From Berkiella sp964594635 (lineage in GTDB: Bacteria > Pseudomonadota > Gammaproteobacteria > Berkiellales > Berkiellaceae): a DNA stretch of 64,000 nucleotides. A program made the position numbers and the translations under genes. Below, in pieces: positions 25,204 through 34,495 of this stretch. The stretch covers positions 158,990-222,989 of the forward strand of contig CAZQMV010000005.1 in assembly GCA_964594635.1 (NCBI GenBank), written 5' to 3'. Position 1 is the stretch's first letter. Each line of letters begins with the position of its first letter. The notes under the pieces were generated by a model, which was given only the letters and a program-made list of their open reading frames with translations, was not told the origin of the DNA and made no database searches.

Positions 25204-26214
25204 ATGTCACCGCCCGTTAAGGAAGTTAAGAAACTCGCCCCTGTCAAAATTGGCCCACACCAAATCGATAATCCGATTGTGCTTGCCCCTATGGCTGGCG
25301 TGACAGACAGACCCTTTCGGCAACTTTGTAAAAATTTAGGCGCAGGTCTTGCTGTTTCGGAAATGGTCGGTGCAAATTCATTATTGCATGGCAGTGAAAA
25401 AACCAAACGACGCGCTAATCACGAAGGTGAAACCCGTCCTTGCTCGGTCCAAATTGTCGGTGCGGATCCGAATATGATGGCCGAAGCTGCCAGATACAAT
25501 GAAGCCAATGGTGCAGAAATTATCGACATCAACATGGGGTGTCCTGCAAAAAAAGTGTGCAATACTCTTTCAGGCTCCGCGCTGCTAAGAGATGAACCCT
25601 TAGTGGCAAGAATATTAAACGCAGTCGTCGGAGCTGTGAATATTCCCGTGACTTTAAAAATTCGCACAGGCTGGGATTCACACAGCCGCAACGGTGTGAA
25701 TGTCGCAAAAATGGCACAAGATTGCGGCATACAAGCATTAGCTGTGCATGGCCGTACTCGCTCTTGCATGTTTAATGGTGAAGCAGAGTATGAAACGATA
25801 GCTGACATTAAACAAAATATTTCAATACCCGTCTTTGCCAATGGTGATATCAGTACGCCTGAAAAAGCAAAATGGGTTTTAGAGCAAACCGGCGCAGATG
25901 GCCTGATGATTGGACGTGCTGCACAGGGGCGTCCCTGGATTTTTAATGAAATTATTCATTTTCTACAATTTAATGAAATGCTAGAAGCACCCTCTATTAC
26001 AACGGTGCATCATTTAATGATCAATCATATGAAAAATTTATATGATTTTTATGGCGAAAAACGTGGCGTGCTCGTCGCTCGCAAGCATGTTTCCTGGTAT
26101 AGCAAAGGCCAACGTAATGGTTCTACCTTTCGACATGCTTTCAACCAACTCGAAACAGCAGAAGAGCAACTGAGTTCTGCTGAACACTTCTTTCAAAGCT
26201 TGATGGGATCTTGA
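25204..26214 (+). CDS. dusB: tRNA-dihydrouridine synthase B
   Basis: 336-residue flavoenzyme that reduces uridine in the tRNA D-loop. Blocks: VLAPMAGVTDRPFRQLC, IDINMGCPAKKVCN with the catalytic Cys, TLKIRTGW, HGRTR, and IGRAAQGRPWIF. As in E. coli it is directly followed by fis, the order by which this synthase is recognised. Confidence 0.95.
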   Translation: MSPPVKEVKKLAPVKIGPHQIDNPIVLAPMAGVTDRPFRQLCKNLGAGLAVSEMVGANSLLHGSEKTKRRANHEGETRPCSVQIVGADPNMMAEAARYNEANGAEIIDINMGCPAKKVCNTLSGSALLRDEPLVARILNAVVGAVNIPVTLKIRTGWDSHSRNGVNVAKMAQDCGIQALAVHGRTRSCMFNGEAEYETIADIKQNISIPVFANGDISTPEKAKWVLEQTGADGLMIGRAAQGRPWIFNEIIHFLQFNEMLEAPSITTVHHLMINHMKNLYDFYGEKRGVLVARKHVSWYSKGQRNGSTFRHAFNQLETAEEQLSSAEHFFQSLMGS

Positions 26215-26216
26215 CT

Positions 26217-26453
26217 ATGCAAAACAATAACCCTTTGCGAGAAATTGTTGCCAAGCTAATGGAAGAATATTTTTGTACCCTCGATGGTCAACCTGCCAAG
26301 CAGTTGTATGATTTAGTGATCAAAGAAGTTGAATTGGGATTATTTAAATCAGTCTTACAGCATGCAGGCGGAAATCAAAGCAAAGCAGCAGAATGGCTAG
26401 GACTTGCAAGAGGTACGCTTCGCAAGCGTTTAGCAGAATACGGCCTAGAATAA
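26217..26453 (+). CDS. fis: DNA-binding protein Fis
   Basis: 78-residue nucleoid-associated regulator, shorter at the N terminus than E. coli Fis (98). The helix-turn-helix is clear: LQHAGGNQSKAAEWLGLARG, then TLRKRLAEYGLE. ATG at 26217 lies two bases after the dusB stop; a TTG at 26211 is in frame. Fis in relatives controls growth-phase and virulence genes. Confidence 0.93.
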   Translation: MQNNNPLREIVAKLMEEYFCTLDGQPAKQLYDLVIKEVELGLFKSVLQHAGGNQSKAAEWLGLARGTLRKRLAEYGLE

Positions 26454-26462
26454 TCAGAGGTA

Positions 26463-28043
26463 ATGAACATGCATGAATCCACCATCATTCAGCGCGCGCT
26501 GCTGACTGTTTATGATAAAACACACATTGTTGAACTGGCTGAGGCCCTGCATTTGCGCGGCGTAGAACTCATCTCAACTGGTAATACGGCATCTTTATTG
26601 CAACAACATGGGATCCCAGTCACCCCTGTGAGTGACTACACAGGTTACCCTGAAATGATGGATGGTCGCGTAAAAACCCTACACCCTAAAATTCACGGTG
26701 GCATATTAGGGCGCCGCGATATTGATGCCGATGTCATGATTTCTCATAGCATCCCCGATATCGATTTAGTGGTTGTTAATTTATACCCTTTTGAAAAAGT
26801 GATCCAAAAAGAACATGTCACTTCTGCTGATGCCATTGAGAATATCGATATTGGCGGGCCTACCTTAATTCGCGGCGCTGCTAAAAACCATGAATGGTGC
26901 ACCGTATTAGTTGATCCCAATGACTATAATGATTTTATTGAAGACTTAAAAGCCAATAAAGGCGCTGTGAGCGAAAAGACGCGCGTTCATTTTGCTGCAA
27001 AAGCGTTTGCACATACGGCTGCTTACGACGCTCATATTGCCGATTATTTCAATAAACAACTTGATAGAACGGCCGTTCATTTTGGCCCCACTTTCATCAT
27101 GCCTTACCAACTCAAAGAAACGTTGCGCTATGGTGAAAATCCGCATCAAGAAGCTGCTTTTTACCAATCCTTTGATGCACCCAAAGACAGCATCGCCAAA
27201 GCCGTTATGCATCAAGGCAAAGCCTTGTCATTTAACAATATTGCAGATGCGAATACTGCACTGGAATGCGTTAAAAGCTTTGAAGGTGCAGCCTGCGTGA
27301 TTGTGAAGCATGCTAATCCTTGTGGCGTTGCAAAAGCTGAGACTGCTTTAAAAGCTTATAACCTAGCCTATGCCTGTGATCCGCAATCCGCTTTTGGTGG
27401 CATCATCGCTTTCAATACCGAAGTTGATGACGCCTTAATCACGCATATTTTGAGCCAACAATTTGTTGAAGTGCTAATCGCGCCAAATTTTACCGATAAA
27501 GCACTTACAGCGCTTAAAAATAAACCTGACTGCAGAGTACTCACTTATCAAAAAGAAGCAACCAACTCTGCATCTTCTGCTGAATGGGATATTCACAGCG
27601 TGCATGGCGGTTTATTAGTACAAACCTGCGATACTCTTGATATCCCAGTATCATATGAAGTCGTGACGACAAAGAAACCCACACCAACTCAATTAGCAGA
27701 TCTACTGTTTAGCTGGCAACTCGTGAAATTCGTCAAATCGAATGCGATTGTCTTTGCCAAAAACGGCCAATCAATTGGGATCGGCGCCGGACAAATGTCT
27801 CGCATCATGAGCACGCAAATAGCAGCACTTCGAGCTATCGATCAAGGCCTTTCTTTAGACGATGCGGTGATGGCTTCTGATGCCTTCTTCCCGTTCACAG
27901 ACAACATTGAGAAAGCCCATAGCTATGGTATACGCGCAGTGATTCAACCCGGTGGCTCTAAAAAAGATCCTGAAGTAATCAAAATGGCGAACCAACTAGA
28001 TATGGTGATGTTATTGACCGGTAAACGGCATTTTCGCCACTAA
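26463..28043 (+). CDS. purH: Bifunctional AICAR transformylase/IMP cyclohydrolase
   Basis: 526 residues, last two steps of IMP synthesis. N-terminal MGS-like cyclohydrolase domain (TGNTASLLQQHG, DGRVKTLHPKIHGGILGRR) and C-terminal AICAR transformylase (LRYGENPHQEA, IVKHANPCGVA, IGIGAGQMSR). AGAGG precedes the ATGs at 26463 and 26469; the second has the more usual spacing. Nine bases after fis. Confidence 0.96.
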   Translation: MNMHESTIIQRALLTVYDKTHIVELAEALHLRGVELISTGNTASLLQQHGIPVTPVSDYTGYPEMMDGRVKTLHPKIHGGILGRRDIDADVMISHSIPDIDLVVVNLYPFEKVIQKEHVTSADAIENIDIGGPTLIRGAAKNHEWCTVLVDPNDYNDFIEDLKANKGAVSEKTRVHFAAKAFAHTAAYDAHIADYFNKQLDRTAVHFGPTFIMPYQLKETLRYGENPHQEAAFYQSFDAPKDSIAKAVMHQGKALSFNNIADANTALECVKSFEGAACVIVKHANPCGVAKAETALKAYNLAYACDPQSAFGGIIAFNTEVDDALITHILSQQFVEVLIAPNFTDKALTALKNKPDCRVLTYQKEATNSASSAEWDIHSVHGGLLVQTCDTLDIPVSYEVVTTKKPTPTQLADLLFSWQLVKFVKSNAIVFAKNGQSIGIGAGQMSRIMSTQIAALRAIDQGLSLDDAVMASDAFFPFTDNIEKAHSYGIRAVIQPGGSKKDPEVIKMANQLDMVMLLTGKRHFRH

Positions 28044-28063
28044 CGAATTGGAATACATAAAGA

Positions 28064-29347
28064 ATGATGAAAGTACTTGTAGTAGGCAGTGGCGGCAGAG
28101 AGCATGCCTTGGCTTGGAAATTGGCGCAATCTCCCCTTGTGCAGACAGTCTATGTGGCACCGGGCAACGCTGGCACACACCGCGAACCCAAAGTTGAAAA
28201 TGTAGCGATCGATATTGCAGATTTTGCAGCCTTAACCGATTTTGTGAAAAATCAGCATATTCAATTCACCGTTGTTGGACCCGAATTACCGTTAGTTGCA
28301 GGGATTGTCGACTATTTCACCGAACGCAATCTCTTATGTTTAGGACCAACTCAAGCTTGCGCACAATTAGAAGGCTCTAAAGCTTTTGCTAAAGACTTTA
28401 TGCTACGCCACAATATTCCAACAGCCGCTTCTAAAACATTTACAGAAGTAAAAGAGGCACATGCCTATTTAGCAACCTGCGCTTTCCCACAAGTCATCAA
28501 AGCCGATGGATTAGCAGCCGGCAAAGGCGTTGTGATCGCACAAAATCGCCAAGAAGCCGAAGAAACTGTTGACGCGATGTTAGCGCAACATCGTTTTGGC
28601 GATGCAGGCAATCAAGTGATTATTGAAGAATTCATCGAGGGGGAAGAAGTCAGTTTTATTGTGCTAAGTGATGGCAATCATTGTGTGCCTTTAGCTACCT
28701 CTCAAGATCATAAAACTCGCGATGATCATGATAAAGGTCCTAATACGGGCGGTATGGGCGCTTATTCCCCCGCTCCACTTGTCACAACGACGCTACATCA
28801 GCAAATCATGGATCAAGTGATTTGGCCTACCCTTAACGGAATGACAAAAGAGGGACACCCCTTTCGTGGCTTTTTGTATGCAGGGCTGATGATTACACCT
28901 ACTGGCGATATTAAAGTTTTAGAATACAATACGCGTTTTGGTGATCCTGAAACACAGCCCGTATTAATGCGCCTTCAATCCGATTTTGCGCAACTGTGTC
29001 TAAATGCTTTAGAGGGTCATTTATCGGGATACGTTGCCTCATGGGATGAAAGACCTGCCCTTGGAGTGGTGCTTGCCGCCAATGGTTATCCTGATCACTA
29101 TCAAAAAGGGGATGTGATCCCAACCTTAAATGATATTGTGGCAAGTGATGTTTATAAAATCTTTCATGCTGGCACTATCGTTCAAGATGTGAATATTGTG
29201 ACAAACGGCGGGCGGGTGCTTTGCGTTACTGCCTTAGGTGATAACTACCTAGATGCCCAAGAAAAAGCCTACCGCATTGTGAAAAAAGTCGCTTGGAATG
29301 GCGTCTTTTATCGTAACGACATCGGTCATCGGGCCATTAAGTCTTAA
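28064..29347 (+). CDS. purD: Phosphoribosylamine-glycine ligase
   Basis: 427-residue ATP-grasp ligase, second step of de novo purine synthesis. Blocks: KVLVVGSGGREHALAWKLAQ, YVAPGNAGT, GPELPLVAGIVD, VIKADGLAAGKGVVIA, GPNTGGMGAYSP and LEYNTRFGDPETQ. Follows purH by 20 bp, the usual purHD pair. Confidence 0.96.
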   Translation: MMKVLVVGSGGREHALAWKLAQSPLVQTVYVAPGNAGTHREPKVENVAIDIADFAALTDFVKNQHIQFTVVGPELPLVAGIVDYFTERNLLCLGPTQACAQLEGSKAFAKDFMLRHNIPTAASKTFTEVKEAHAYLATCAFPQVIKADGLAAGKGVVIAQNRQEAEETVDAMLAQHRFGDAGNQVIIEEFIEGEEVSFIVLSDGNHCVPLATSQDHKTRDDHDKGPNTGGMGAYSPAPLVTTTLHQQIMDQVIWPTLNGMTKEGHPFRGFLYAGLMITPTGDIKVLEYNTRFGDPETQPVLMRLQSDFAQLCLNALEGHLSGYVASWDERPALGVVLAANGYPDHYQKGDVIPTLNDIVASDVYKIFHAGTIVQDVNIVTNGGRVLCVTALGDNYLDAQEKAYRIVKKVAWNGVFYRNDIGHRAIKS

Positions 29348-29365
29348 AATTCGACTGAGAAGAGT

Positions 29366-30187
29366 ATGCCTGAGTTACCAGAGGTTGAGACAACCGTTAG
29401 AGGTATTAAGCCTCATCTAATACAGCAAAAAATTAAACGCGTGGTTGTTCGTCATAAACAACTGCGCTGGCCTATTCCGACTTTAACCTTACAACGACTC
29501 TTACCTTCACAAACCATTACCAATATTAGTCGTCGAGCAAAATACATTTTAATAGAAACCACCGCAGGTACTTTGGTTATTCATTTAGGCATGTCCGGCA
29601 CTTTGCGTTTGGTAAACGATGCAACTCCCTTGAAAAAACATGATCACTTTGATTGCCAAATGGAAGAAGGTGTCATTCTTCGTTATAACGATCCCAGACG
29701 CTTTGGTGCCATTTTATGGGCAGGCAAAGATCTGGCATCTCTTACCGTCCTCAGGCAATTAGGACCAGAACCCCTTTCTAAAGCTTTTCACGCGCAATAT
29801 TTATTAGAGCGCGCCGCAAAGCGTCGGATCCCAATCAAACAATTCATCATGGATGGCAAAATTGTCGTTGGGGTTGGCAATATCTATGCCAGTGAAAGCT
29901 TATTCCTCGCTAAAATTCACCCTCTGATGAATTCGGATAAATTAACGCTTTTGCAAGCAAAAGCGTTATACCAGGGGATCACCCAAGTATTAAAAGCCGC
30001 CATTAAAAAAGGGGGAACTACCTTAAAAGATTTCTATCAAAGCGATGGTAAACCCGGTTATTTTAGTCATCAACTGACCGTTTATGATAGAGCCGGCCTT
30101 GATTGTCACCAATGTCAAACGCCAATAGAGCATATCACCCTCGGGCAACGCTCAACCTATTTTTGCCCTACGTGCCAAATTTTATAG
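29366..30187 (+). CDS. mutM: Formamidopyrimidine-DNA glycosylase
   Basis: 273-residue bifunctional glycosylase/AP lyase that removes 8-oxoguanine and FapyG. Catalytic N terminus MPELPEVETTVRGI (Pro2, Glu3), the helix-two-turn-helix region VVGVGNIYASESLF, and a C-terminal zinc finger C-x2-C...C-x2-C (CHQCQT...YFCPTC). Begins 19 bp after purD. Confidence 0.96.
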   Translation: MPELPEVETTVRGIKPHLIQQKIKRVVVRHKQLRWPIPTLTLQRLLPSQTITNISRRAKYILIETTAGTLVIHLGMSGTLRLVNDATPLKKHDHFDCQMEEGVILRYNDPRRFGAILWAGKDLASLTVLRQLGPEPLSKAFHAQYLLERAAKRRIPIKQFIMDGKIVVGVGNIYASESLFLAKIHPLMNSDKLTLLQAKALYQGITQVLKAAIKKGGTTLKDFYQSDGKPGYFSHQLTVYDRAGLDCHQCQTPIEHITLGQRSTYFCPTCQIL

Positions 30188-30280
30188 CCTTTCATCAGAA
30201 AAAATATTACTCAAATCACATTTTCTGTTACTATTTTAGTGATTTTTTCCATCCACACTTTTGTTTCATAGAGTTCTACC

Positions 30281-31210
30281 ATGCGCCGCGTGCTTTCAAC
30301 TGGTTACATTGCACTTGCTTTCGCCCAAGTTGGCATTAGCCTTAACGTGGTTACCAGTAAATATCTTATATCCACTATGCCCATGTTTATGCTGTTAGCC
30401 ACTCGCTTTGGCCTAAGTGCAATTGTCTTAGGACTGGTGCTTTGGATAACCCGTACACCCATTAAAGATCCCCATCATCCCGAAAAGAAATTGACTGCCA
30501 ATGATTGGTTTTTAGCGCTGTTATTAGGGCTCTTTGCCGCCTTTTTATTTAATCTCTTTTTTGTCTGGGGTTTACAGCACACCACCGCCACTGCGGCTGG
30601 CATTATCGGCAGTACCTTACCGGCATTGATTGCGCTATTTTCTGTTTGGATCCTGAAAGAACGTTTAAATAGTGCAAAAATTTCGGCTTTAGTGCTCGCC
30701 ATGCTTGGTATTTTGGTGATTAATCTCGATCATTTTGAAGGAACCGCTAACCCTGAACACACGTATTTTGGGGATATGTTAGTCTTTATCGCGATGTTTC
30801 CTGAAGCATGGTATTCCATTGTGAGCCGCAAACTGGCTAATCGCATTACACCGTTAGGTGGCGCCTTTATTGCCAATGTTGTGGGCTTTATCACATTATT
30901 ACCTTGCGCTTTATATACCGGCACTATTGATTTTGCGGTTTATACCACATTTGAATTTGCGTTAATTGGCGTTGCAGCCATGAGCAGCTTACTGTTTTTC
31001 TGGGCATGGGCGTGGGGATTAAGCTTTATTCCTGCTAGCACAGCAGCCATTTTTGGCGGCGTGATGCCGGTCGCAACCACGTTATTCGCTATTTTATTTT
31101 TAGGCGAAAACCTGCATTGGTACGATACTTTTGGAATGTTGCTGGTGTTGGCATCGATTATTATTGGTGCGGGTTGGAGAATCCGCGTCAAACGCACTGC
31201 TTTGGGTTAA
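30281..31210 (+). CDS. EamA/DMT-family transporter
   Basis: 309 residues with about ten predicted transmembrane helices in two EamA repeats (helix 1 STGYIALAFAQVGISLNVV; repeat 2 from about residue 160). Drug/metabolite superfamily; substrates include amino acids, nucleotide sugars and metabolites, not predictable here. The C terminus is basic (RIRVKRTALG). Convergent with the acyltransferase gene, with a strong hairpin between. Confidence 0.87.
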   Translation: MRRVLSTGYIALAFAQVGISLNVVTSKYLISTMPMFMLLATRFGLSAIVLGLVLWITRTPIKDPHHPEKKLTANDWFLALLLGLFAAFLFNLFFVWGLQHTTATAAGIIGSTLPALIALFSVWILKERLNSAKISALVLAMLGILVINLDHFEGTANPEHTYFGDMLVFIAMFPEAWYSIVSRKLANRITPLGGAFIANVVGFITLLPCALYTGTIDFAVYTTFEFALIGVAAMSSLLFFWAWAWGLSFIPASTAAIFGGVMPVATTLFAILFLGENLHWYDTFGMLLVLASIIIGAGWRIRVKRTALG

Positions 31211-31221
31211 ATGATCTTGTC

Positions 31222-31246
31222 CCCTCTCCCGCATCGCGGGGGAGGG
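31222..31246. terminator. GC-rich stem-loop between convergent genes
   Basis: CCCTCTCCCGC (31222-31232) pairs over 11 bp with GCGGGGGAGGG (31236-31246) around an ATC loop, then AGGGAGGGGGC continues. No T-run follows. The CCCTCTCCCGC/GCGGGAGAGGG type is widespread in bacterial intergenic regions. It may end both transcripts or be a REP-like repeat. Confidence 0.5.
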
Positions 31247-31265
31247 CTAGGGAGGGGGCAATTTC

Positions 31266-31949
31266 TTAGGTAGTGAGAATATACGGCTTACAATCCAACA
31301 CCGTCTTTTGTGACGTACCATTCAATAGATCTAAAGCAATCGCTTCTGCTGCATCAATTTTCTTCGCCATGTCGAGATTCACGTTAGCAATATCCGAAAT
31401 GTCACTGACCGTAATAGGCTCATCAAAATATAACACTGCTCGGGTAAACGGCAACGGCAATTGGTACTTATCCCAGGATTTGAATTTAAATGGTTTAGAA
31501 TAAGCAACGCCAATTGGCACCAGTTGTAAATTCGCTTTATTGGCTAAAAACGACATGCCAGCTTTAGCAATAAATTCAGGGCCACGCGGACCGTCTGCAG
31601 CAATTCCCATCGAATAACCTTCTTTCGCTGCCGCAATCAGTTTCACCATACTGCTAATGGCTTTGCGGCTGGAAGAGCCGCGTACCACGTGATATCCCAA
31701 TTGTTGTAACCACGCGGTTAACATATCGCCATCTCGTGATGCGCTAACAAGTCCAACATGCTTAGCTGGGCCCCATTTAGGTAAAAACATAATGGGCGCA
31801 AATTGTTTGCCATGCCAAAAACCATAGACATATTGACGTGTAGGATCAACATTGGGATGCATGCAAACCTGCACACGAAGCGATTTCAGCAAAACTTGAG
31901 TCGCGGTGTGGGCAAATTTACCGATAAATGTTGGTGTTATAACTGACAT
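31266..31949 (-). CDS. Lysophospholipid acyltransferase-like protein (DUF374)
   Basis: 227 residues. DUF374/LPLAT pattern: catalytic His in YVYGFWHGKQ, SASRDGDMLTAWLQQLGYHV, VRGSSSRKAISSM and IAADGPRGPEF. Related proteins transfer acyl chains in lipid A or phospholipid synthesis; the exact acceptor is not predictable. Separated by 73 bp from the gene upstream on the same strand. Confidence 0.88.
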   Translation of the reverse strand: MSVITPTFIGKFAHTATQVLLKSLRVQVCMHPNVDPTRQYVYGFWHGKQFAPIMFLPKWGPAKHVGLVSASRDGDMLTAWLQQLGYHVVRGSSSRKAISSMVKLIAAAKEGYSMGIAADGPRGPEFIAKAGMSFLANKANLQLVPIGVAYSKPFKFKSWDKYQLPLPFTRAVLYFDEPITVSDISDIANVNLDMAKKIDAAEAIALDLLNGTSQKTVLDCKPYILTT

Positions 31950-32022
31950 GTTTGCAAAGAAAGAAAATCAACTTATAAAAAATAAAATTATACGTGTTTC
32001 TCAATCAATTTTAAAGCCCAAC

Positions 32023-33192
32023 TCAAAGTCGGCAATCTTCTCGATGCTGTACAAGTGCATTGGGAGAAGCGGCTTGCGCTTTGTGCTCGACTAAAGAGTG
32101 AAATCGTTGGCAAACTTCTTTTGAGCCCATTTGCGTCGTACTCTTTTGCAAATAAAACTGAGGGGAAAATGCTTTATAGGGCTCTAAGCGAGTTTGAAGT
32201 GCATGAATTTCCTTAAATAAATTCAGCCAATATTCTGATTGATCTTCCGTGATCCCTAACGTTTTTTCATCAAAATCTCTTAGTTTTTCACAAACTAATT
32301 TGCGACTTTGCATCGCATCGTCTGCTGGAAACGTTTTGAGTCTTGCAGGAAGTGAGAGTCTAAAATGAATATATGCATTAAATTCTGCTTCAATGAATAA
32401 TCTGGCTATTAAATCTTCGGCGAGCACTTGGTTCAAACCAGTCAAAACTTGATTAGCTTTTAAGGTACCTGGGAATACATCAATCATTGAAAGCGGATCT
32501 TGGGGAGCTTTTCGTCGAATTCTGTCCTGCTCTTTACAAGCGAGCAAAAATTGTTCGATAGCTTGTTCGCAAGCCATGATAGTCACTTCAGTACGACCAG
32601 CGCCGTTAAAATTAATTTCTACTTTTTTGGAAGTAAAAGGAATTGTTTTTTCAAATTTACCACCCTCTACTGCAATCAGTGCTAATTTTTGCGCTTCTGT
32701 TGCACTCGCTTTTACCTTTTCAACGATCGCATCATCAACCAAATTTTCAAATACGAGTTTCTTTTCACTTTCTAACCAACTCTTCTCTCGTCGTGCTAAT
32801 TCTGCTTGTGCTTCAGTGCTAACAGCGAGAAGCTGTCTTTTAAAACGAGTTAATATCAATAATTTATTTAATGTAATCGACCTGTCCTTAAGAGAATTTT
32901 TTAACACATCAGCAAATTCATTCAATGGCTTTTCCATCAATACTTTCCATGTCCCCCCAATCTGTAAAGGAATATCGTCCAGTTTTGGCTCATCTATCGC
33001 TAAAGCTGCCACTTGCTGAACAAAATGAGGATTAAACACGGGCTGTGCCGCTGCAGCTGCTTGAAATTTGAGTTGGCTTGCCAATGCTATTTCAGGCGCC
33101 CCTTTTACCTCAACGCCCAACTCACCTAAATGTTTTCTTACTCTTTCATCAATTCGATGGATCAGAAATTCGAGCGCTTGGATTAATAACAT
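32023..33192 (-). CDS. Unrecognised 389-aa protein in the thyA-folA operon
   Basis: I recognise no family. The protein is soluble, strongly helical and charged, with an Ala/Gln stretch (FQAAAAAQPVF, about 48-58), no signal peptide or membrane helix, and Cys near the C terminus (REDCRL). It starts two bases after the folA stop with GGGAG before the ATG, so it is translated from the lgt-thyA-folA transcript. The context is housekeeping, but the sequence has the look of a lineage-specific gene, and an effector role cannot be excluded. Confidence 0.75.
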   Translation of the reverse strand: MLLIQALEFLIHRIDERVRKHLGELGVEVKGAPEIALASQLKFQAAAAAQPVFNPHFVQQVAALAIDEPKLDDIPLQIGGTWKVLMEKPLNEFADVLKNSLKDRSITLNKLLILTRFKRQLLAVSTEAQAELARREKSWLESEKKLVFENLVDDAIVEKVKASATEAQKLALIAVEGGKFEKTIPFTSKKVEINFNGAGRTEVTIMACEQAIEQFLLACKEQDRIRRKAPQDPLSMIDVFPGTLKANQVLTGLNQVLAEDLIARLFIEAEFNAYIHFRLSLPARLKTFPADDAMQSRKLVCEKLRDFDEKTLGITEDQSEYWLNLFKEIHALQTRLEPYKAFSPQFYLQKSTTQMGSKEVCQRFHSLVEHKAQAASPNALVQHREDCRL

Positions 33193-33194
33193 AG

Positions 33195-33686
33195 TTACTC
33201 CCGTCGTTCTAATGTTACAAAACTGTAATCATAAGCATGCTTTTCATCTTGGAAATACTCTTCATGGGCTGTCTCTTCCCACATATTATGATCAATCTCA
33301 GCAAAGGTGATTTCACCCTGAACTTTTGCATGTACGACTGTTTGGTAGATACGATTTGCTTTATCCAGAAAGAGCCGATAGATTTCTCCGCCCCCAATCA
33401 CCATCGCCTCTTTGGCATCCACTGTGAGCTTGAGTGCCTCATCCACTGTATGAACCACCTCACAACCTGGCGCTTTAAAATCTTTTTGATGGGTCAAAAT
33501 AATATTTTGTCGATCTGGCAATGGGCGACCAATCGATTCATAGGTTTTACGTCCCATGATGATCGGTTTCCCCAAAGTCATACTTTTGAAATGCTTCAAG
33601 TCATTAGGTAAATGCCAGAGTAACTTATTATCGTGGCCTATTACGCCGTTTTCTGACATGGCAACCACTAAGCTAATATTTTTCAC
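33195..33686 (-). CDS. folA: Dihydrofolate reductase
   Basis: 163 residues; NADPH-dependent reduction of dihydrofolate to tetrahydrofolate. Blocks: SLVVAMSENGVIGHDNKLLWHLPNDL, IIMGRKTYESIGRPLP and VIGGGEIYRLFL. Follows thyA by 11 bp, matching the metabolic link: ThyA makes dihydrofolate and FolA recycles it. Confidence 0.96.
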   Translation of the reverse strand: MKNISLVVAMSENGVIGHDNKLLWHLPNDLKHFKSMTLGKPIIMGRKTYESIGRPLPDRQNIILTHQKDFKAPGCEVVHTVDEALKLTVDAKEAMVIGGGEIYRLFLDKANRIYQTVVHAKVQGEITFAEIDHNMWEETAHEEYFQDEKHAYDYSFVTLERRE

Positions 33687-33697
33687 GGTTAAAATCT

Positions 33698-34492
33698 CTA
33701 TACGGCAATGGGCGCTTTAATAGCGGGATGGCTTTCGTAATCGGTTAGTACAAAATCTTCAAACATAAAATCATTGATATGTTTAATATCAGGATTTAAC
33801 AACATTGCAGGCAACGGATAAGGCGTTCTGTCTAATTGTGTTTTTGCTTGTTCAATATGGTTTGAATAAAGATGCACATCACCAAACGTATGAACAAACT
33901 CTCCCAATTGCAAACCCGTGACTTGTGCAATCATCATGGTAAGTAATGAGTAGGACGCAATATTAAAAGGCACCCCTAAAAAGATATCGGCACTGCGTTG
34001 ATAGAGCTGGCATGATAAACGGCCATTTGCTACATAAAATTGAAACAAGCAATGGCAAGGTGCCAGCGCCATTTCAGGAATATCTGCGACATTCCAAGCG
34101 CTCACAATTAAACGACGAGAATCAGGATTTGTACGAATATCTTCAATCACCTTAGCAAGCTGATCGACCGTTTCGCCTTGATGGGTTGGCCATGAACGCC
34201 ACTGCTTGCCATAAACTGGCCCTAAATTACCATTTTGATCCGCCCATTCGTCCCAAATTTTAACGCCATTTTCTTTTAAATACCCAATATTGGTATCGCC
34301 TTTAATAAACCACAAGAGTTCATGGATAATGGATTTTAAATGGCATTTTTTGGTGGTAACGAGTGGAAAACCTTTGGCAAGATCAAAACGCATTTGATGA
34401 CCAAAGACACTTAAGGTACCCGTACCGGTGCGATCACTTTTTGGCGCACCTTTTTCTAATACCCACTTTAATAGCGATAAATACTGTTGCAT
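33698..34492 (-). CDS. thyA: Thymidylate synthase
   Basis: 264 residues, as in E. coli. dUMP to dTMP with methylene-tetrahydrofolate. Catalytic Cys in LAPCHCLFQFYV, the RRLIVSAWN block, QRSADIFLGVPFNIASY and HLYSNHIEQ are all present. Starts three bases after lgt, as in enteric bacteria, so translation is likely coupled. Confidence 0.97.
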   Translation of the reverse strand: MQQYLSLLKWVLEKGAPKSDRTGTGTLSVFGHQMRFDLAKGFPLVTTKKCHLKSIIHELLWFIKGDTNIGYLKENGVKIWDEWADQNGNLGPVYGKQWRSWPTHQGETVDQLAKVIEDIRTNPDSRRLIVSAWNVADIPEMALAPCHCLFQFYVANGRLSCQLYQRSADIFLGVPFNIASYSLLTMMIAQVTGLQLGEFVHTFGDVHLYSNHIEQAKTQLDRTPYPLPAMLLNPDIKHINDFMFEDFVLTDYESHPAIKAPIAV

Positions 34493-34495
34493 AGG

